Part shown: positions 1-8,528 of the stretch, piece after piece | Layout of the letters: each line of letters begins with the position of its first letter | Numbering within the stretch: the stretch's first letter is position 1 | Assembly: GCA_963663245.1 (NCBI GenBank) | Contig: OY760143.1 | Span: forward strand, 2,356,001-2,420,000 | Length of the DNA: 64,000 nt | Origin: JAFGVL01 sp963663245 | GTDB taxonomy: Bacteria; Bacteroidota; Bacteroidia; Bacteroidales; Paludibacteraceae | Direction of reading: 5' to 3' | The notes under the pieces: model-generated | Seen by the model: the letters and a program-made list of their open reading frames with translations, nothing else | Database searches by the model: none | What the model was told of the DNA's origin: nothing | Position numbers and translations under genes: made by a program

Positions 1-367
1 TGAAATAGAAGAAGAAAAAAAAACAATAGCTGCTCCTGAACAAAAATCTACAGAGAAGGTTATAATAACGAAAACTGAAACAAAAATCGAAGGCGTTTCA
101 AAAGCTAAAGGAGACAGTTTCGCAAGCACACTTGCAAATAAAAAAATAACTGATTTAAAACAAGCAATTAATATTGCTGACCGTTTTCGTTTTCAACGAG
201 AAATATTCTCAAACGATGCCGAGAAGATGAACCAAGCATTGAGTTCTTTAAATAGTTTAAATACTTTCGAAGAAGCAGAAAACTATTTAAAAGACATTGT
301 TGATTGGAAAAAAGAAAATGAAACAATAGAAGATTTTATGATTCTTGTAAAAAGACTTTTTGTTTAA
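1..367 (+). CDS. Conserved hypothetical protein, 3' part only
   Basis: The window opens inside a gene whose reading frame starts at base 2 and runs without a stop to TAA at 365-367, leaving about 121 C-terminal residues. The visible part begins with a charged Lys/Glu-rich linker and ends in a helical domain around the motifs DLKQAINIADRFRFQREIF and FEEAENYLKDIVDW. I recall this C-terminal domain as common in Bacteroidota proteins of unknown function that lie upstream of rsmI; that is memory of the family, not a search. The stop overlaps the rsmI start by one base (TAATG), which indicates translational coupling. The N-terminus and full length lie outside the window, and no function is proposed. 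Confidence 0.75.
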   Translation, partial: EIEEEKKTIAAPEQKSTEKVIITKTETKIEGVSKAKGDSFASTLANKKITDLKQAINIADRFRFQREIFSNDAEKMNQALSSLNSLNTFEEAENYLKDIVDWKKENETIEDFMILVKRLFV

Positions 368-1041
368 TGAGCAAGTTAATTGTAGTTCCAACACCTATTG
401 GGAACCTAGAAGATATGAGTTTTCGAGCAATAAGAATGCTCAAAGAGGCTGACCTCATTCTCGCTGAAGATACTCGTACAACAGGATTTCTTTTGAAATA
501 TTACGAAATAAATACTCATATGTTATCGCATCATAAGTTCAACGAACACAAAACGGTAGATAACATTGTTAGTAGAATTAAAGGGGGGCAAAACATTGCT
601 TTAGTTTCTGATGCTGGAACACCAGCAATTTCTGACCCTGGATTTTTACTAGTTAGAGCTTGTTCTGAAAATAATGTTGAAGTTGAATGTTTGCCAGGTG
701 CTACAGCTTTTGTTCCTGCCTTAGTAAATTCAGGATTACCAAATGACCGATTCTGCTTTGAAGGATTCTTACCTGTAAAAAAGGGGCGTCAAACACGTTT
801 AAAAGAACTAGCAACTGAGAAACGCACAATAATACTATACGAATCCCCGTTTCGTTTAATAAAGACCCTAACTCAACTTAGCGAGTTCTTTGGTTCTGAG
901 AGAAAAGCCTCCGTTTCTAGAGAAATATCTAAGAAATTTGAAGAAACAAGACGAGAAACACTAGAAAATCTAATTAAATCATACTCTGAACAGCCAGCAA
1001 AGGGAGAAATTGTTATAATTGTTGCAGGAGTTGATAATTAA
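367..1041 (+). CDS. rsmI: 16S rRNA (cytidine-1402-2'-O)-methyltransferase RsmI
   Basis: RsmI uses S-adenosylmethionine to 2'-O-methylate C1402 in the decoding centre of 16S rRNA. The 224-residue protein is one tetrapyrrole-methylase-type domain. It shows the family signatures TPIGNL (residues 9-14), AEDTR (33-37), SDAGTPAISDPG (81-92) and LPGATA (109-114). It is shorter than the roughly 280-residue enterobacterial enzyme and lacks its C-terminal extension, as is usual in Bacteroidota. The ATG overlaps the stop of the upstream gene, so the start is secure and the two genes are probably cotranscribed. The next gene begins 62 bases downstream and may be separate. Confidence 0.95.
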   Translation: MSKLIVVPTPIGNLEDMSFRAIRMLKEADLILAEDTRTTGFLLKYYEINTHMLSHHKFNEHKTVDNIVSRIKGGQNIALVSDAGTPAISDPGFLLVRACSENNVEVECLPGATAFVPALVNSGLPNDRFCFEGFLPVKKGRQTRLKELATEKRTIILYESPFRLIKTLTQLSEFFGSERKASVSREISKKFEETRRETLENLIKSYSEQPAKGEIVIIVAGVDN

Positions 1042-1103
1042 CATTATTTTTGTCTCACACCGAGAATATATAAAATCTCTTAAAAACGCTAAAACCAATC
1101 ATC

Positions 1104-1970
1104 ATGAAAAAGCTTATTTTTATAGCATCTCTTTTAATCCTTATTTCTTCTTGTGTAAAAAACTCTAAAGAATATAAAGATTTAAAAGCAGAAAAAGATT
1201 CGTTATCTGCAATGAATTCAAAAAAGACAACAGAAGTTGAGAATTATTTAAAACGCATTAACGAAATAGCAGATAATTTTGACAAACTTAAAGCTGCAGA
1301 ACAATATGTAAATACAGATGCTAACAGTGAAAAGCTATCTAAAGAAGCTGTTGAGAGAATCACTGAAAACATTCAATTGATGACTGACATTCTTCAAAAG
1401 AATAAAGAAGAGATTGCTAAATTAGAAGAAAAGCTTAAACGTTCAAATGGCTCAAACTCTCAATTAAAGAAAGTCATAGATAGGCTTAACTCTACATTAC
1501 AAGATAGATCATTAGCAATGGATTCACTTAAAATTGAACTTGCATATAAAGATGAAAAACTATTTCAACTTGGACAAGAAGTTGGTGTTTTATCACAATC
1601 AAACAACATTTTATCAAAAGATAATCAAAGCAAAACGGACAAAATTAAACGACAAGAAGAGTTAATGCACACTGCTTGGTATGTATTTGGATCAAAAAGA
1701 GAACTTAAATCACAAAAAATACTTACTAAAACTGGGATCTTTAGTCGTACGCAAATTTTACAAACAGATTTCAACAAAGATTATTTTGTAAAAATAGATA
1801 CTCGTTCAACTACAACAATTCCATTGTATAGTAAAAAAGCAAAAGTACTAACTAACCACCCAATGAAATCATACACTATAACTACAGAAAATGGGACTAA
1901 AGTTATTCATATCAAAAACTATGTTGAATTTTGGAGTGTCTCAAGATACCTAGTTGTACAAGTTGACTAA
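1104..1970 (+). CDS. Coiled-coil lipoprotein of unknown function
   Basis: The 288-residue product begins with a lipoprotein signal peptide whose lipobox ends in ISSC, giving a lipidated Cys17. Residues about 20-190 are rich in Lys, Glu, Ser and Asn with heptad-like spacing and are expected to form a long coiled coil. The last ~100 residues, from TAWYVFGSKRELKSQKIL onward, form a globular module ending in a conserved-looking FWSVSRYLVVQVD. Proteins of this shape recur in Bacteroidota, and some relatives are named after a collagen-binding adhesin (Cbp1); I do not transfer that function. Placement in the envelope, facing the periplasm or the surface, is inferred. A strong hairpin terminator follows directly. 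Confidence 0.8.
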   Translation: MKKLIFIASLLILISSCVKNSKEYKDLKAEKDSLSAMNSKKTTEVENYLKRINEIADNFDKLKAAEQYVNTDANSEKLSKEAVERITENIQLMTDILQKNKEEIAKLEEKLKRSNGSNSQLKKVIDRLNSTLQDRSLAMDSLKIELAYKDEKLFQLGQEVGVLSQSNNILSKDNQSKTDKIKRQEELMHTAWYVFGSKRELKSQKILTKTGIFSRTQILQTDFNKDYFVKIDTRSTTTIPLYSKKAKVLTNHPMKSYTITTENGTKVIHIKNYVEFWSVSRYLVVQVD

Positions 1971-1990
1971 AACATTACAATACAAATATG

Positions 1991-2019
1991 AAAGCCGAAC
2001 TTATTGTTCGGCTTTTTTT
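1991..2019 (+). terminator. Rho-independent terminator after the lipoprotein gene
   Basis: A perfect 10-bp stem (AAAGCCGAAC / GTTCGGCTTT) encloses a 5-base loop and runs into seven Ts. It lies 20 bases after the stop at 1970 and separates this gene from the peptidase gene, which has its own promoter. Confidence 0.9.
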
Positions 2020-2042
2020 ATATACATTTCTCAGAATCTCTA

Positions 2043-2073
2043 TTGCTTTTACCGTTGATATTGATTAGCTTTG
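2043..2073 (+). promoter_or_regulatory. Bacteroidota-type promoter for the M28 peptidase gene
   Basis: TTG at 2043-2045 is followed after 20 bases by TAGCTTTG at 2066-2073. This matches the known Bacteroidota -33/-7 arrangement (TTG, 17-23 bases, TAnnTTTG). Transcription would start near 2080, leaving a leader of about 20 bases before the ATG at 2102. Confidence 0.6.
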
Positions 2074-2101
2074 GTATTGTAATAAACCAAAACATACGCA
2101 C

Positions 2102-3430
2102 ATGAAACGAATTTCGACTATCCTAGTACTAGTAACAATCTTCACAAATTCTTTTTCTCAAACTTTCCCTACAACAAATGATGGTTGGGCTGAGTCTTCA
2201 CCAATAACTGATTATGCAAGAGAAGTAATAAATAAACTTTGTGACCCCAACATGAATGGACGAGGAGTTGCTAAGGGAGGCGAACAACTCGCAGCAGATT
2301 ATATCCTTACAGAAATGCGTTCAATTGGAATAATGCCTATGGGAGAAACTTATTTTCAAGATTTTACCGTAGATGCAAATTTCTTTCCTGGAAGAATGTC
2401 TCTTACTTTAGGCAAAGAAAAATCATCGCTACAACCAGGTTTTGATTTTTGGGTTAGCCCTAGTTGTCCTCCAATAGAAGGTGAATTTAATGCTGTATAT
2501 ATAAGCAGAGAACAAATGAAAGATCGTTTGGTATTAATGGATAAGCTTCGTGATGCTGAAGGTGGATTTATTATAGTTGACAACACTAAGAAAGAAGGTG
2601 AAACTGAAGCATTAACAAAAAAACTAAACACCTATATAGATAAGATGAAAACCGATATGAAAGTTAAAATTCAAGGTGTTATTATTTATGACAAAATGAA
2701 TCTAAGATGGAGTAGTTCTACTAATCAAAGCCCACGACCAGTAATTTTCATATCAAGTGAAGTAGAACTATCAGATAAAATTAATTCAATAAAAATTGAG
2801 ATTGACGCTGAATACAAAGTTGGTTTTGAAACACAAAATGTTATTGGAATTGTTGAAGGTAGTGGAGTTAAAGATTCTGCAATTGTTATTACAGCACATT
2901 ACGACCATTTAGGCATGATGGGTAATGAGCTTATTTTCCCTGGTGCCAATAGCAATGCTGCTGGTGTTGCAATGTTACTCAGCTTGGCAAAACATTTTTA
3001 TATGATTCGTCCAAAATACAGCATTATTTTTGTTGCCTTAGGTGGTGAAGAATTAGGATTTGCTGGCTCTAAAGCATTTGTAAACTCCTCTCCTATTCCT
3101 ATAAGTAATATTAAATTTCTTCTTAATTTCGATGTTATTGGAACTGGTAAAAATGGAACTAAAGTTGTAAATGGCTCTAAGTATGAAGGTAATTTTAAAA
3201 CACTTAGCAATATCAACAAACGGTATGAATATGTCTCTGATTTAACTGCAAGAGGAGAAGTCTGTTTTAGTGGGCATTGTGAGTTTTCTAAAAATGAAGT
3301 CCCTAATTATTGGCTTTATACCATTGGAGGAAATTATCACAACATACAAGACACTCCAGACAATGCAACTCTTACAAGTTTTGAGGGCATGTACAACCTA
3401 ATGATTAAATATATAGAAATCATAAAATAA
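2102..3430 (+). CDS. Secreted M28-family peptidase homologue with an altered metal site
   Basis: A 442-residue protein with an N-terminal signal peptide (cleavage expected after SFSQ, residue 20), so exported. Residues ~240-440 are an M28 zinc-aminopeptidase-type domain: HYDH (H266, D268), GGEELGFAGS (E316, E317), NFD (D344) and the final ligand H413 in YHNIQDTPD. The middle (residues ~95-240) replaces or expands the usual PA-type insert. The odd feature is GANSNAAG at 281-288: in M28 enzymes this segment normally carries the Asp that bridges the two metals (GANDNASG-like), and here that position is Ser284. The protein may bind a single metal, act differently or be inactive. The next gene follows four bases after the stop and is probably cotranscribed. 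Confidence 0.85.
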   Translation: MKRISTILVLVTIFTNSFSQTFPTTNDGWAESSPITDYAREVINKLCDPNMNGRGVAKGGEQLAADYILTEMRSIGIMPMGETYFQDFTVDANFFPGRMSLTLGKEKSSLQPGFDFWVSPSCPPIEGEFNAVYISREQMKDRLVLMDKLRDAEGGFIIVDNTKKEGETEALTKKLNTYIDKMKTDMKVKIQGVIIYDKMNLRWSSSTNQSPRPVIFISSEVELSDKINSIKIEIDAEYKVGFETQNVIGIVEGSGVKDSAIVITAHYDHLGMMGNELIFPGANSNAAGVAMLLSLAKHFYMIRPKYSIIFVALGGEELGFAGSKAFVNSSPIPISNIKFLLNFDVIGTGKNGTKVVNGSKYEGNFKTLSNINKRYEYVSDLTARGEVCFSGHCEFSKNEVPNYWLYTIGGNYHNIQDTPDNATLTSFEGMYNLMIKYIEIIK

Positions 3431-3433
3431 AGA

Positions 3434-3862
3434 ATGAAACAAATACTAATTGTCTTCATATCTACTTTTATAATTACGTCTATATATGCGCAAGAAACAC
3501 TTGATTGCGAACAGTATAGTGTCTTCAATAAAAGTTCTAGACCAGACTTAGGTATTGTAATATATTCTAACGATGCTGAAACGGTATGGAATGCTTTACG
3601 TTTAGCAACCTACTCTCAATCACAAGGAGACTCTGTTGTAATATTCTTACTTGCTAAAGGTTTAGATGGTTTTCAAACAAAAAATCCTGATTTCGATTTA
3701 GACAGAATGAAAGATGTTTTTTTTGAAAATGGCGGACAAACCATTGCTTGTGGTACTTGTGCCAAGCAAAGAAAAACTGATGAAATTGGCATGTGTACAA
3801 TCGCCTCAATGGCTGATTTATATGCAATAATAAAGAAGAGTAAAAAAACAATTACTTTTTAA
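3434..3862 (+). CDS. Exported DsrE-like protein
   Basis: The 142-residue product has a signal peptide (cleavage expected after SIYAQ) and a mature domain resembling the DsrE/DsrF family of small sulfur-relay proteins. The pattern IYSNDAETVWNALRLA, then VVIFLLAKGLD, then ACGTCAKQR fits that fold, with Cys residues at the loop where the acceptor cysteine of DsrE/TusD sits. Export is unusual for sulfur-relay proteins, which are normally cytosolic, although signal-bearing DsrE-like proteins do occur. It starts four bases after the peptidase stop. The substrate is unknown and a sulfur role is only inferred from the fold. Confidence 0.8.
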   Translation: MKQILIVFISTFIITSIYAQETLDCEQYSVFNKSSRPDLGIVIYSNDAETVWNALRLATYSQSQGDSVVIFLLAKGLDGFQTKNPDFDLDRMKDVFFENGGQTIACGTCAKQRKTDEIGMCTIASMADLYAIIKKSKKTITF

Positions 3863-3898
3863 AAAAAGAGAGCTCTATATTTACAGAGCTCTCTTTTT
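3863..3898. terminator. Bidirectional terminator between convergent genes
   Basis: A perfect 14-bp stem (AAAAAGAGAGCTCT / AGAGCTCTCTTTTT) with an 8-base loop lies between the DsrE-like gene (+) and fmt (-). With A and T tracts on its two flanks it can stop transcription from either side. Confidence 0.9.
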
Positions 3899-3908
3899 TA
3901 TTGAATAT

Positions 3909-4850
3909 CTAAGGCTGTATTTTATAACCTCGTAAAAAATCCTCCGTTTTCATTCGCTTTTTACCCGCCAATTGAATGGTCTTCAGTTTTAAATATCCAT
4001 CAGTTGTGCTTACTTTAATAAAAGTCTTATTATCCGTCTGCAACACTCCTACTTCATCATTATGCTCAGATATTTCAATCTCTGATTCATAAATTTTAAA
4101 AATAAGTTTTTCGCCACTCGCAACTTTTAACGCAGTCCAAGCAGCTGGATAAGGAGATAAACCACGCACGAAATTATATATTTGAACGCTCGATTTATTC
4201 CAATCAATTTTACAAGTTTCTTTAAATATCTTAGGAGCTAATTTTAAGTCTGAAGACTGAAGTTGAGGTTTACTTTCTGCTTTCCCTTGAGCAATTAAAG
4301 CTACCGTTTTTACAACTAAGTCTGCACCCATCAACATTAAGCGATCGTGCACATCTCCAGCATTCTCAGTTTTAGAAATACGCATCTTCTCTTGTAAAAT
4401 AATATTTCCCGTATCAATTTCATGTTGAAGAAAAAATGTCGTAGCTCCTGTTTCAGTCTCACCATTAATTACAGCCCAATTGATGGGTGCAGCTCCTCTA
4501 TATTGTGGCAATAAAGAAGCATGTAAATTAAAGGTACCTAAACGAGGCATATCCCAAACTACTACCGGCAACATTCTAAATGCTACAACAATCTGCAAAT
4601 CTGCTTGAAGAGATTGTAGTTCAGAAAGAAAATCTTCGTTTCTTAATTTTTCAGGTTGGAGTAAATGTAAATTATTATCTAAGGCATATTGTTTAACAGC
4701 TGAAAACTTAACTTTATGGCCTCTTCCCGAAGCTTTATCAGGCATTGTTACCACTCCTACAATAGTAGCTCCAGTTTCATGCAAAGCTTTTAAACTAGCC
4801 ACTGCAAAATCTGGAGTCCCCATAAAAACAACACGTAAATCTTTTTTCAT
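3909..4850 (-). CDS. fmt: Methionyl-tRNA formyltransferase
   Basis: Fmt transfers a formyl group from 10-formyl-tetrahydrofolate to initiator Met-tRNA in the cytosol. The 313-residue protein starts VVFMGTPDFAV and carries the catalytic triad of the family as Asn108 and His110 in FNLHASLLPQYRGAAPI and Asp146 in EIDTGN, plus the SLLP loop. The frame can be opened to 4871, but homologues begin MKKxLRVVFMGT, so the ATG at 4848-4850 is chosen. This start lies one base after the nadK stop, and the two genes are almost certainly cotranscribed. Length and motifs look intact. Confidence 0.95.
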   Translation of the reverse strand: MKKDLRVVFMGTPDFAVASLKALHETGATIVGVVTMPDKASGRGHKVKFSAVKQYALDNNLHLLQPEKLRNEDFLSELQSLQADLQIVVAFRMLPVVVWDMPRLGTFNLHASLLPQYRGAAPINWAVINGETETGATTFFLQHEIDTGNIILQEKMRISKTENAGDVHDRLMLMGADLVVKTVALIAQGKAESKPQLQSSDLKLAPKIFKETCKIDWNKSSVQIYNFVRGLSPYPAAWTALKVASGEKLIFKIYESEIEISEHNDEVGVLQTDNKTFIKVSTTDGYLKLKTIQLAGKKRMKTEDFLRGYKIQP

Positions 4851-4851
4851 T

Positions 4852-5736
4852 CTAATACTTTCTTTTATCAACTCCCCACATCAACTTATTGCGTAAAGTA
4901 TTGAAAAAATCATGATCTTTCTGTTTCACTACTTTTATAGCATGTTTTGCTTTTTTAATATGCAAAGTATTTTTACTATCAAAGACTTCCGAACGTCCAT
5001 CTACTGAGGCTAAAAAAGAATTTGTTCTACTATCTACCTCAATTCTTAGATCTAAATCATCTGTTAACACAAGAGGTCGCATAGTTAAGCTATGTGGCGC
5101 TACAGGTGTAAGAATTATCACTTTTGCTTGTGGCGCAACTAAGGGTCCACCATTACTCATGGAGTATGCAGTAGAGCCAGTTGGTGTAGCAATAATAAGT
5201 CCATCAGACTGATACGATATTACATGCTCGTCATTAATAAAAACATTTATAGAAATCATGGAAGAACTATCTTGTTTTAAAATAGCAATCTCATTTAAGG
5301 CTAAGTTTCTACAATCTGGCTTGCATTGTTTTTGTTGACCACAGGTCATTTCTAACATAGAACGTTCTTCTATTAAAAACTCCTTGTTTAATATTTTTTC
5401 AAATGGCTCAATAATATCATCAACAGCTATATCTGCTAAAAAACCTAATCTACCAGTATTAATTCCAATAATAGGAATTCCTGTATTACCAATATTATCT
5501 GCAGCTTTTAAAAAAGTACCATCTCCTCCAATACTAACAGCTAAATCTGCACTAAAAATCTCATTCGGAATCAATACGTGCACATCAGGTATAAAATCAA
5601 TATGCTGAATCATAAAATCATAAAACTCTTGTTCTATACTTACAGATGCATTTTTTCTTTCTAAAACATCGAACAATGTCTTTAACAAAGGAAGATTCTC
5701 CTCTTTATATGTATTTCCGAATATAGCTACCTTCAT
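4852..5736 (-). CDS. nadK: NAD kinase
   Basis: NadK phosphorylates NAD to NADP and sets the cellular NADP(H) supply. The 294-residue protein has the diagnostic GGDGT motif (residues 70-74, in SIGGDGTFLKAAD), the NE motif in LALNEIAI, and the glycine-rich TPTGSTAYSMSNGGPLV segment that binds NAD. Length is typical for a bacterial enzyme. The ATG at 5736 gives the usual MKVAIFG start. It is the first gene of a two-gene unit with fmt. About 260 bases separate it from the divergent exbB gene; I found no convincing promoter for nadK there. Confidence 0.95.
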   Translation of the reverse strand: MKVAIFGNTYKEENLPLLKTLFDVLERKNASVSIEQEFYDFMIQHIDFIPDVHVLIPNEIFSADLAVSIGGDGTFLKAADNIGNTGIPIIGINTGRLGFLADIAVDDIIEPFEKILNKEFLIEERSMLEMTCGQQKQCKPDCRNLALNEIAILKQDSSSMISINVFINDEHVISYQSDGLIIATPTGSTAYSMSNGGPLVAPQAKVIILTPVAPHSLTMRPLVLTDDLDLRIEVDSRTNSFLASVDGRSEVFDSKNTLHIKKAKHAIKVVKQKDHDFFNTLRNKLMWGVDKRKY

Positions 5737-5909
5737 CTATTTAATTTTTGAGGGTTAGGTGTATTTGTATGATGTAAAAGTACAGAATTTTTATTCATCT
5801 TTCGCAAAGCACATTAAAAATTTTTAGCATTTCACTTCACCTTCATAAGCTGGTTTTTGTGTTTTATAGAAAGTTATCAACTATCTTATTAATCTTTGGG
5901 GTTTTCTAT

Positions 5910-5917
5910 TATTTTTG
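5910..5917 (+). promoter_or_regulatory. Candidate -7 element for the exbB operon
   Basis: TATTTTTG fits TAnnTTTG and lies about 80 bases upstream of the exbB ATG, but no TTG box is seen 17-23 bases further up. The rest of the 5737-5995 gap holds AT-rich sequence in which I see nothing else definite. Confidence 0.35.
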
Positions 5918-5995
5918 CATATAATCTTATGGAAAACTAGTTTTTCATGCATCTATTAAACAAAACAAACAAATTATAAAACTAAATCAATCACT

Positions 5996-6691
5996 ATGAA
6001 TTTAATGTTGATTTTACAAAGTGTTGCTCCGGTGGCTGAAGTTGCTGAAGCAACTGAACAAGTAACTCAAGAGATTAGTTTTCTTGATATGGCTCTTAAA
6101 GGTGGAATTACAATGATACCTCTAGCCTTGATGTTAATTTTTGCTGTTTACATAATTATTGAAAGAATGATTGTAATTAACAAAGCATCGCAAGAAGACA
6201 AGTCATTTATGAACCGTATCAAAGATTATATCTTTGAAGGAAAAGTAGATTCTGCGGTTAATCTTTGCAAACAAACTAGCAACCCATCTGCACGAATGGT
6301 GGAAAAAGGCATTAGTCGTTTAGGAAGACCTATGAATGATGTGCTAGTAGCTATCGAAAATGTAGGTAATCTGGAAATTGGAAAACTGGAAAAAGGACTA
6401 GGAATATTAGCTACTATATCTGGCGGTGCTCCGATGTTAGGTTTCTTTGGTACAGTTATAGGAATGGTAAATGCTTTCTTTAATATGGCAAGCAAAGGTG
6501 ATAACACTATCGTATTATCCGATTTAGCTGGTGGTATTTATACTGCAATGGTAACAACTATTGCTGGTCTGTTCGTAGGTATTATTGCCTATTTTGGATA
6601 CAATTTCTTAGTATCACGTGTAGATAAAGTTATTCGTAATTTAGAAGCTAAAAACATTGAGTTTCTAGATATGCTTAACGAACCTGCTTAA
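5996..6691 (+). CDS. exbB: ExbB/TolQ/MotA-family proton channel subunit
   Basis: ExbB and ExbD form the inner-membrane complex that uses the proton gradient to drive TonB. The 231-residue protein has three membrane segments: about residues 38-56 (IPLALMLIFAVYIIIERM), 138-160 and 178-205. The family segment ISGGAPMLGFFGTVIGMVNAF matches the conserved helix around TAPLLGLLGTVxGM, and TAMVTTIAGLFVGIIAYFGYN matches the third helix. The N-terminal ~30 residues contain an Ala/Glu/Val-rich segment that may be poorly conserved. It heads a four-gene plus-strand run: exbD starts 28 bases later, then a TonB-like gene and a DJ-1 family gene. Confidence 0.9.
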   Translation: MNLMLILQSVAPVAEVAEATEQVTQEISFLDMALKGGITMIPLALMLIFAVYIIIERMIVINKASQEDKSFMNRIKDYIFEGKVDSAVNLCKQTSNPSARMVEKGISRLGRPMNDVLVAIENVGNLEIGKLEKGLGILATISGGAPMLGFFGTVIGMVNAFFNMASKGDNTIVLSDLAGGIYTAMVTTIAGLFVGIIAYFGYNFLVSRVDKVIRNLEAKNIEFLDMLNEPA

Positions 6692-6719
6692 TTAAAAACT
6701 AAATTAACGCCTCAACAAT

Positions 6720-7139
6720 ATGGCTTTAAAACGAAGAACCAAATTCGAAGCATCTTTCAATATGTCATCTATGACGGACATGATGTTTTTGTTATTGCTA
6801 TTTTTTATGATAGCTGCAACAATGTCTGCACCAAATGATTTGCGCATCAAACTTCCTCAAAGCAAATCTAAAGCTTCTACACGTATTGTACTAGTGAAAG
6901 TTAATATTGATAGCATAGGAAATTATTCTGTAGCAGAAGGAAATGGAAAAGCTTCTCCTATTGCTTTTGAAGAATTGGAAGGATATCTTACTGCTGCTAT
7001 GCAAAAAGACACCTCTACATTTGTTTCTCTTCATGCTGATGAGAATTTAGCTTATAAAGAAATTGTAAAAGTACTAGACATCGCTAATCAAAATAAACTC
7101 AAGCTAGTAATAGCCACTAAACCGGCAGCAAGCAACTAG
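6720..7139 (+). CDS. exbD: ExbD/TolR-family biopolymer transport protein
   Basis: ExbD is the partner of ExbB; its single helix carries the aspartate that takes part in proton translocation. The 139-residue protein has a short cytoplasmic N-terminus, then SSMTDMMFLLLLFFMIAATM (the membrane helix, with Asp at the conserved TD position), then a periplasmic domain ending KLVIATKPAASN. Many Bacteroidota operons carry two exbD genes in a row; only one is present here. It follows exbB by 28 bases and precedes the TonB-like gene by 7 bases. Confidence 0.92.
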   Translation: MALKRRTKFEASFNMSSMTDMMFLLLLFFMIAATMSAPNDLRIKLPQSKSKASTRIVLVKVNIDSIGNYSVAEGNGKASPIAFEELEGYLTAAMQKDTSTFVSLHADENLAYKEIVKVLDIANQNKLKLVIATKPAASN

Positions 7140-7146
7140 TTATAAT

Positions 7147-7962
7147 ATGGAAAAATCAAAAACATATGGCATAATAGGAACTATTATTATCAGTGCATTG
7201 ATTTTACTGTTACTCATCCTTTTCGGCTTATCAATAACGAAAGAAGAAATTGAAAAAGAAGATGGGATTGAAATTAATTTTGGTGGCGGACTTCCAGGAG
7301 CTCCATCTGAAGAGCCTACAGCAGTAGAAAAACCTGTAGAAGCGAGTGAGCCAATTCCTACTCCTCCTGTTGAAACCACACCACCTGCTGCCATTACTCA
7401 AGTAGACCCTTCAATTGCTATTGAAGCCGAAAAGAAGAGAAAAGAAGAAAAAGCTAAAAGGGAACAAATACGCCAAGAAAAAGTTAGGAAAGAGAAAATT
7501 AGACGCGAACAAGAAGAGAAAGCTAGAAAGGAAAAAGCGATTGCAGATGCAAAAGCTGCAAAAGAAGCGAAAGCTAAATCAATGACAAAAAATGCTTTTG
7601 GTGGTAAAGGAAGCGACCAACAAGGCTCTGGTCCTAGTGGTGGTGGAGACTCAAATACACCTGGGAATCCTTTAGGGAAAGGATCATCAGGAGGGAACTC
7701 ATGGTCATTAGCAGGCAGAAACCTAAGTAGCAATTTCTACAAACCTCCTTATGTGGGTAATCAAGAAGGAAAAATTGTTGTGAGTATTACGGTAAACAAA
7801 GGAGGAACAGTAATATCTGCCAGCATAAAACAAGGAACTACTATCTCTGAGCAAGGACTTAGAGAAGAGTGTAAAAAAGCTGCAAAGAAACTAAAGTTCT
7901 CCAATACCTCTAAAGTAGGAAATTCTATTGGCGAAATAACTTATCGATTTAGACAACAATAA
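7147..7962 (+). CDS. TonB/TolA-like energy-transducing protein
   Basis: The 271-residue protein is built like TonB or TolA. A cytoplasmic start is followed by a membrane helix (about residues 10-30), a Pro/Glu-rich stretch (about 48-90), a highly charged Lys/Glu/Arg helix (about 95-145), a Gly/Ser-rich hinge (about 150-185) and a C-terminal domain with the TonB-like pattern GKIVVSITVNKGGTVISASI. It would span the periplasm and carry force from ExbBD to outer-membrane transporters. The position right after exbB-exbD supports this. The charged helix resembles TolA more than classical TonB, so either name is possible; the function as transducer is inferred from architecture and context. Confidence 0.85.
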   Translation: MEKSKTYGIIGTIIISALILLLLILFGLSITKEEIEKEDGIEINFGGGLPGAPSEEPTAVEKPVEASEPIPTPPVETTPPAAITQVDPSIAIEAEKKRKEEKAKREQIRQEKVRKEKIRREQEEKARKEKAIADAKAAKEAKAKSMTKNAFGGKGSDQQGSGPSGGGDSNTPGNPLGKGSSGGNSWSLAGRNLSSNFYKPPYVGNQEGKIVVSITVNKGGTVISASIKQGTTISEQGLREECKKAAKKLKFSNTSKVGNSIGEITYRFRQQ

Positions 7963-7963
7963 T

Positions 7964-8512
7964 ATGCAACAAGTATTTGTTTTTTTAGCAACCGGCTTTG
8001 AAGAAATTGAAGCTGTTGCAACAATAGATGTTTTGCGTCGAGCTGAAATTAACACAACTACTGTATCAATAACAGGAAAAAAGAAAGTGAAAGGTGCTCA
8101 AGGAATTTCTATTGAAGCAGATGAGCTTTTTGAAAGTGTAAACTATAGCGATGGCACAATGCTTATCCTCCCAGGAGGCATGCCTGGAAGCTCTAATTTA
8201 AATACATTTAAACCACTAATAGAGTTAATAGAAGAATATCATACATCAAACAAATACTTAGCTGCTATTTGTGCTGCACCAATGATTCTTGGCAGAATGA
8301 ATTTGCTTAAAAGTAAAGAAGTTATCTGCTACCCTGGTTTTGAAAAATTTCTAAATGGGGCTATTGTCTCAAAAGAAAGAACAATTCAATCGGGGAAAAT
8401 TATTACGGGAAAAGGTCCTGGTGCTGCTATTGAATTTGGATTAAAAATAGTAGAAGTTCTGAAAGGAAAAGAGTTAGCAAGCACTTTACATAAAGGAATG
8501 ATCGTGAAATAA
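7964..8512 (+). CDS. DJ-1/YajL-family protein
   Basis: The 182-residue protein is a complete DJ-1/PfpI-superfamily domain. GFEEIEAV near the N-terminus carries the conserved glutamate (Glu16) that contacts the reactive cysteine, and AAICAAPMIL holds that cysteine (Cys103) at the nucleophile elbow. Members of the YajL branch act in the cytosol in oxidative-stress protection and have been proposed to repair glyoxal damage, an activity that is debated. The ATG overlaps the end of the TonB-like gene region (one base between stop and start), so it is probably the last gene of the exbB operon. No clear terminator was seen before the convergent TPR gene. Confidence 0.92.
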   Translation: MQQVFVFLATGFEEIEAVATIDVLRRAEINTTTVSITGKKKVKGAQGISIEADELFESVNYSDGTMLILPGGMPGSSNLNTFKPLIELIEEYHTSNKYLAAICAAPMILGRMNLLKSKEVICYPGFEKFLNGAIVSKERTIQSGKIITGKGPGAAIEFGLKIVEVLKGKELASTLHKGMIVK

Positions 8513-8528
8513 ATAAATTTTACAAGGT

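Noticed and set aside
7140..7733. Minus-strand open frames opposite the TonB-like gene
   Set aside because: Their Ser/Phe/Pro-rich composition is what the Lys/Glu- and Gly-rich coding strand gives in reverse; no independent evidence for genes.
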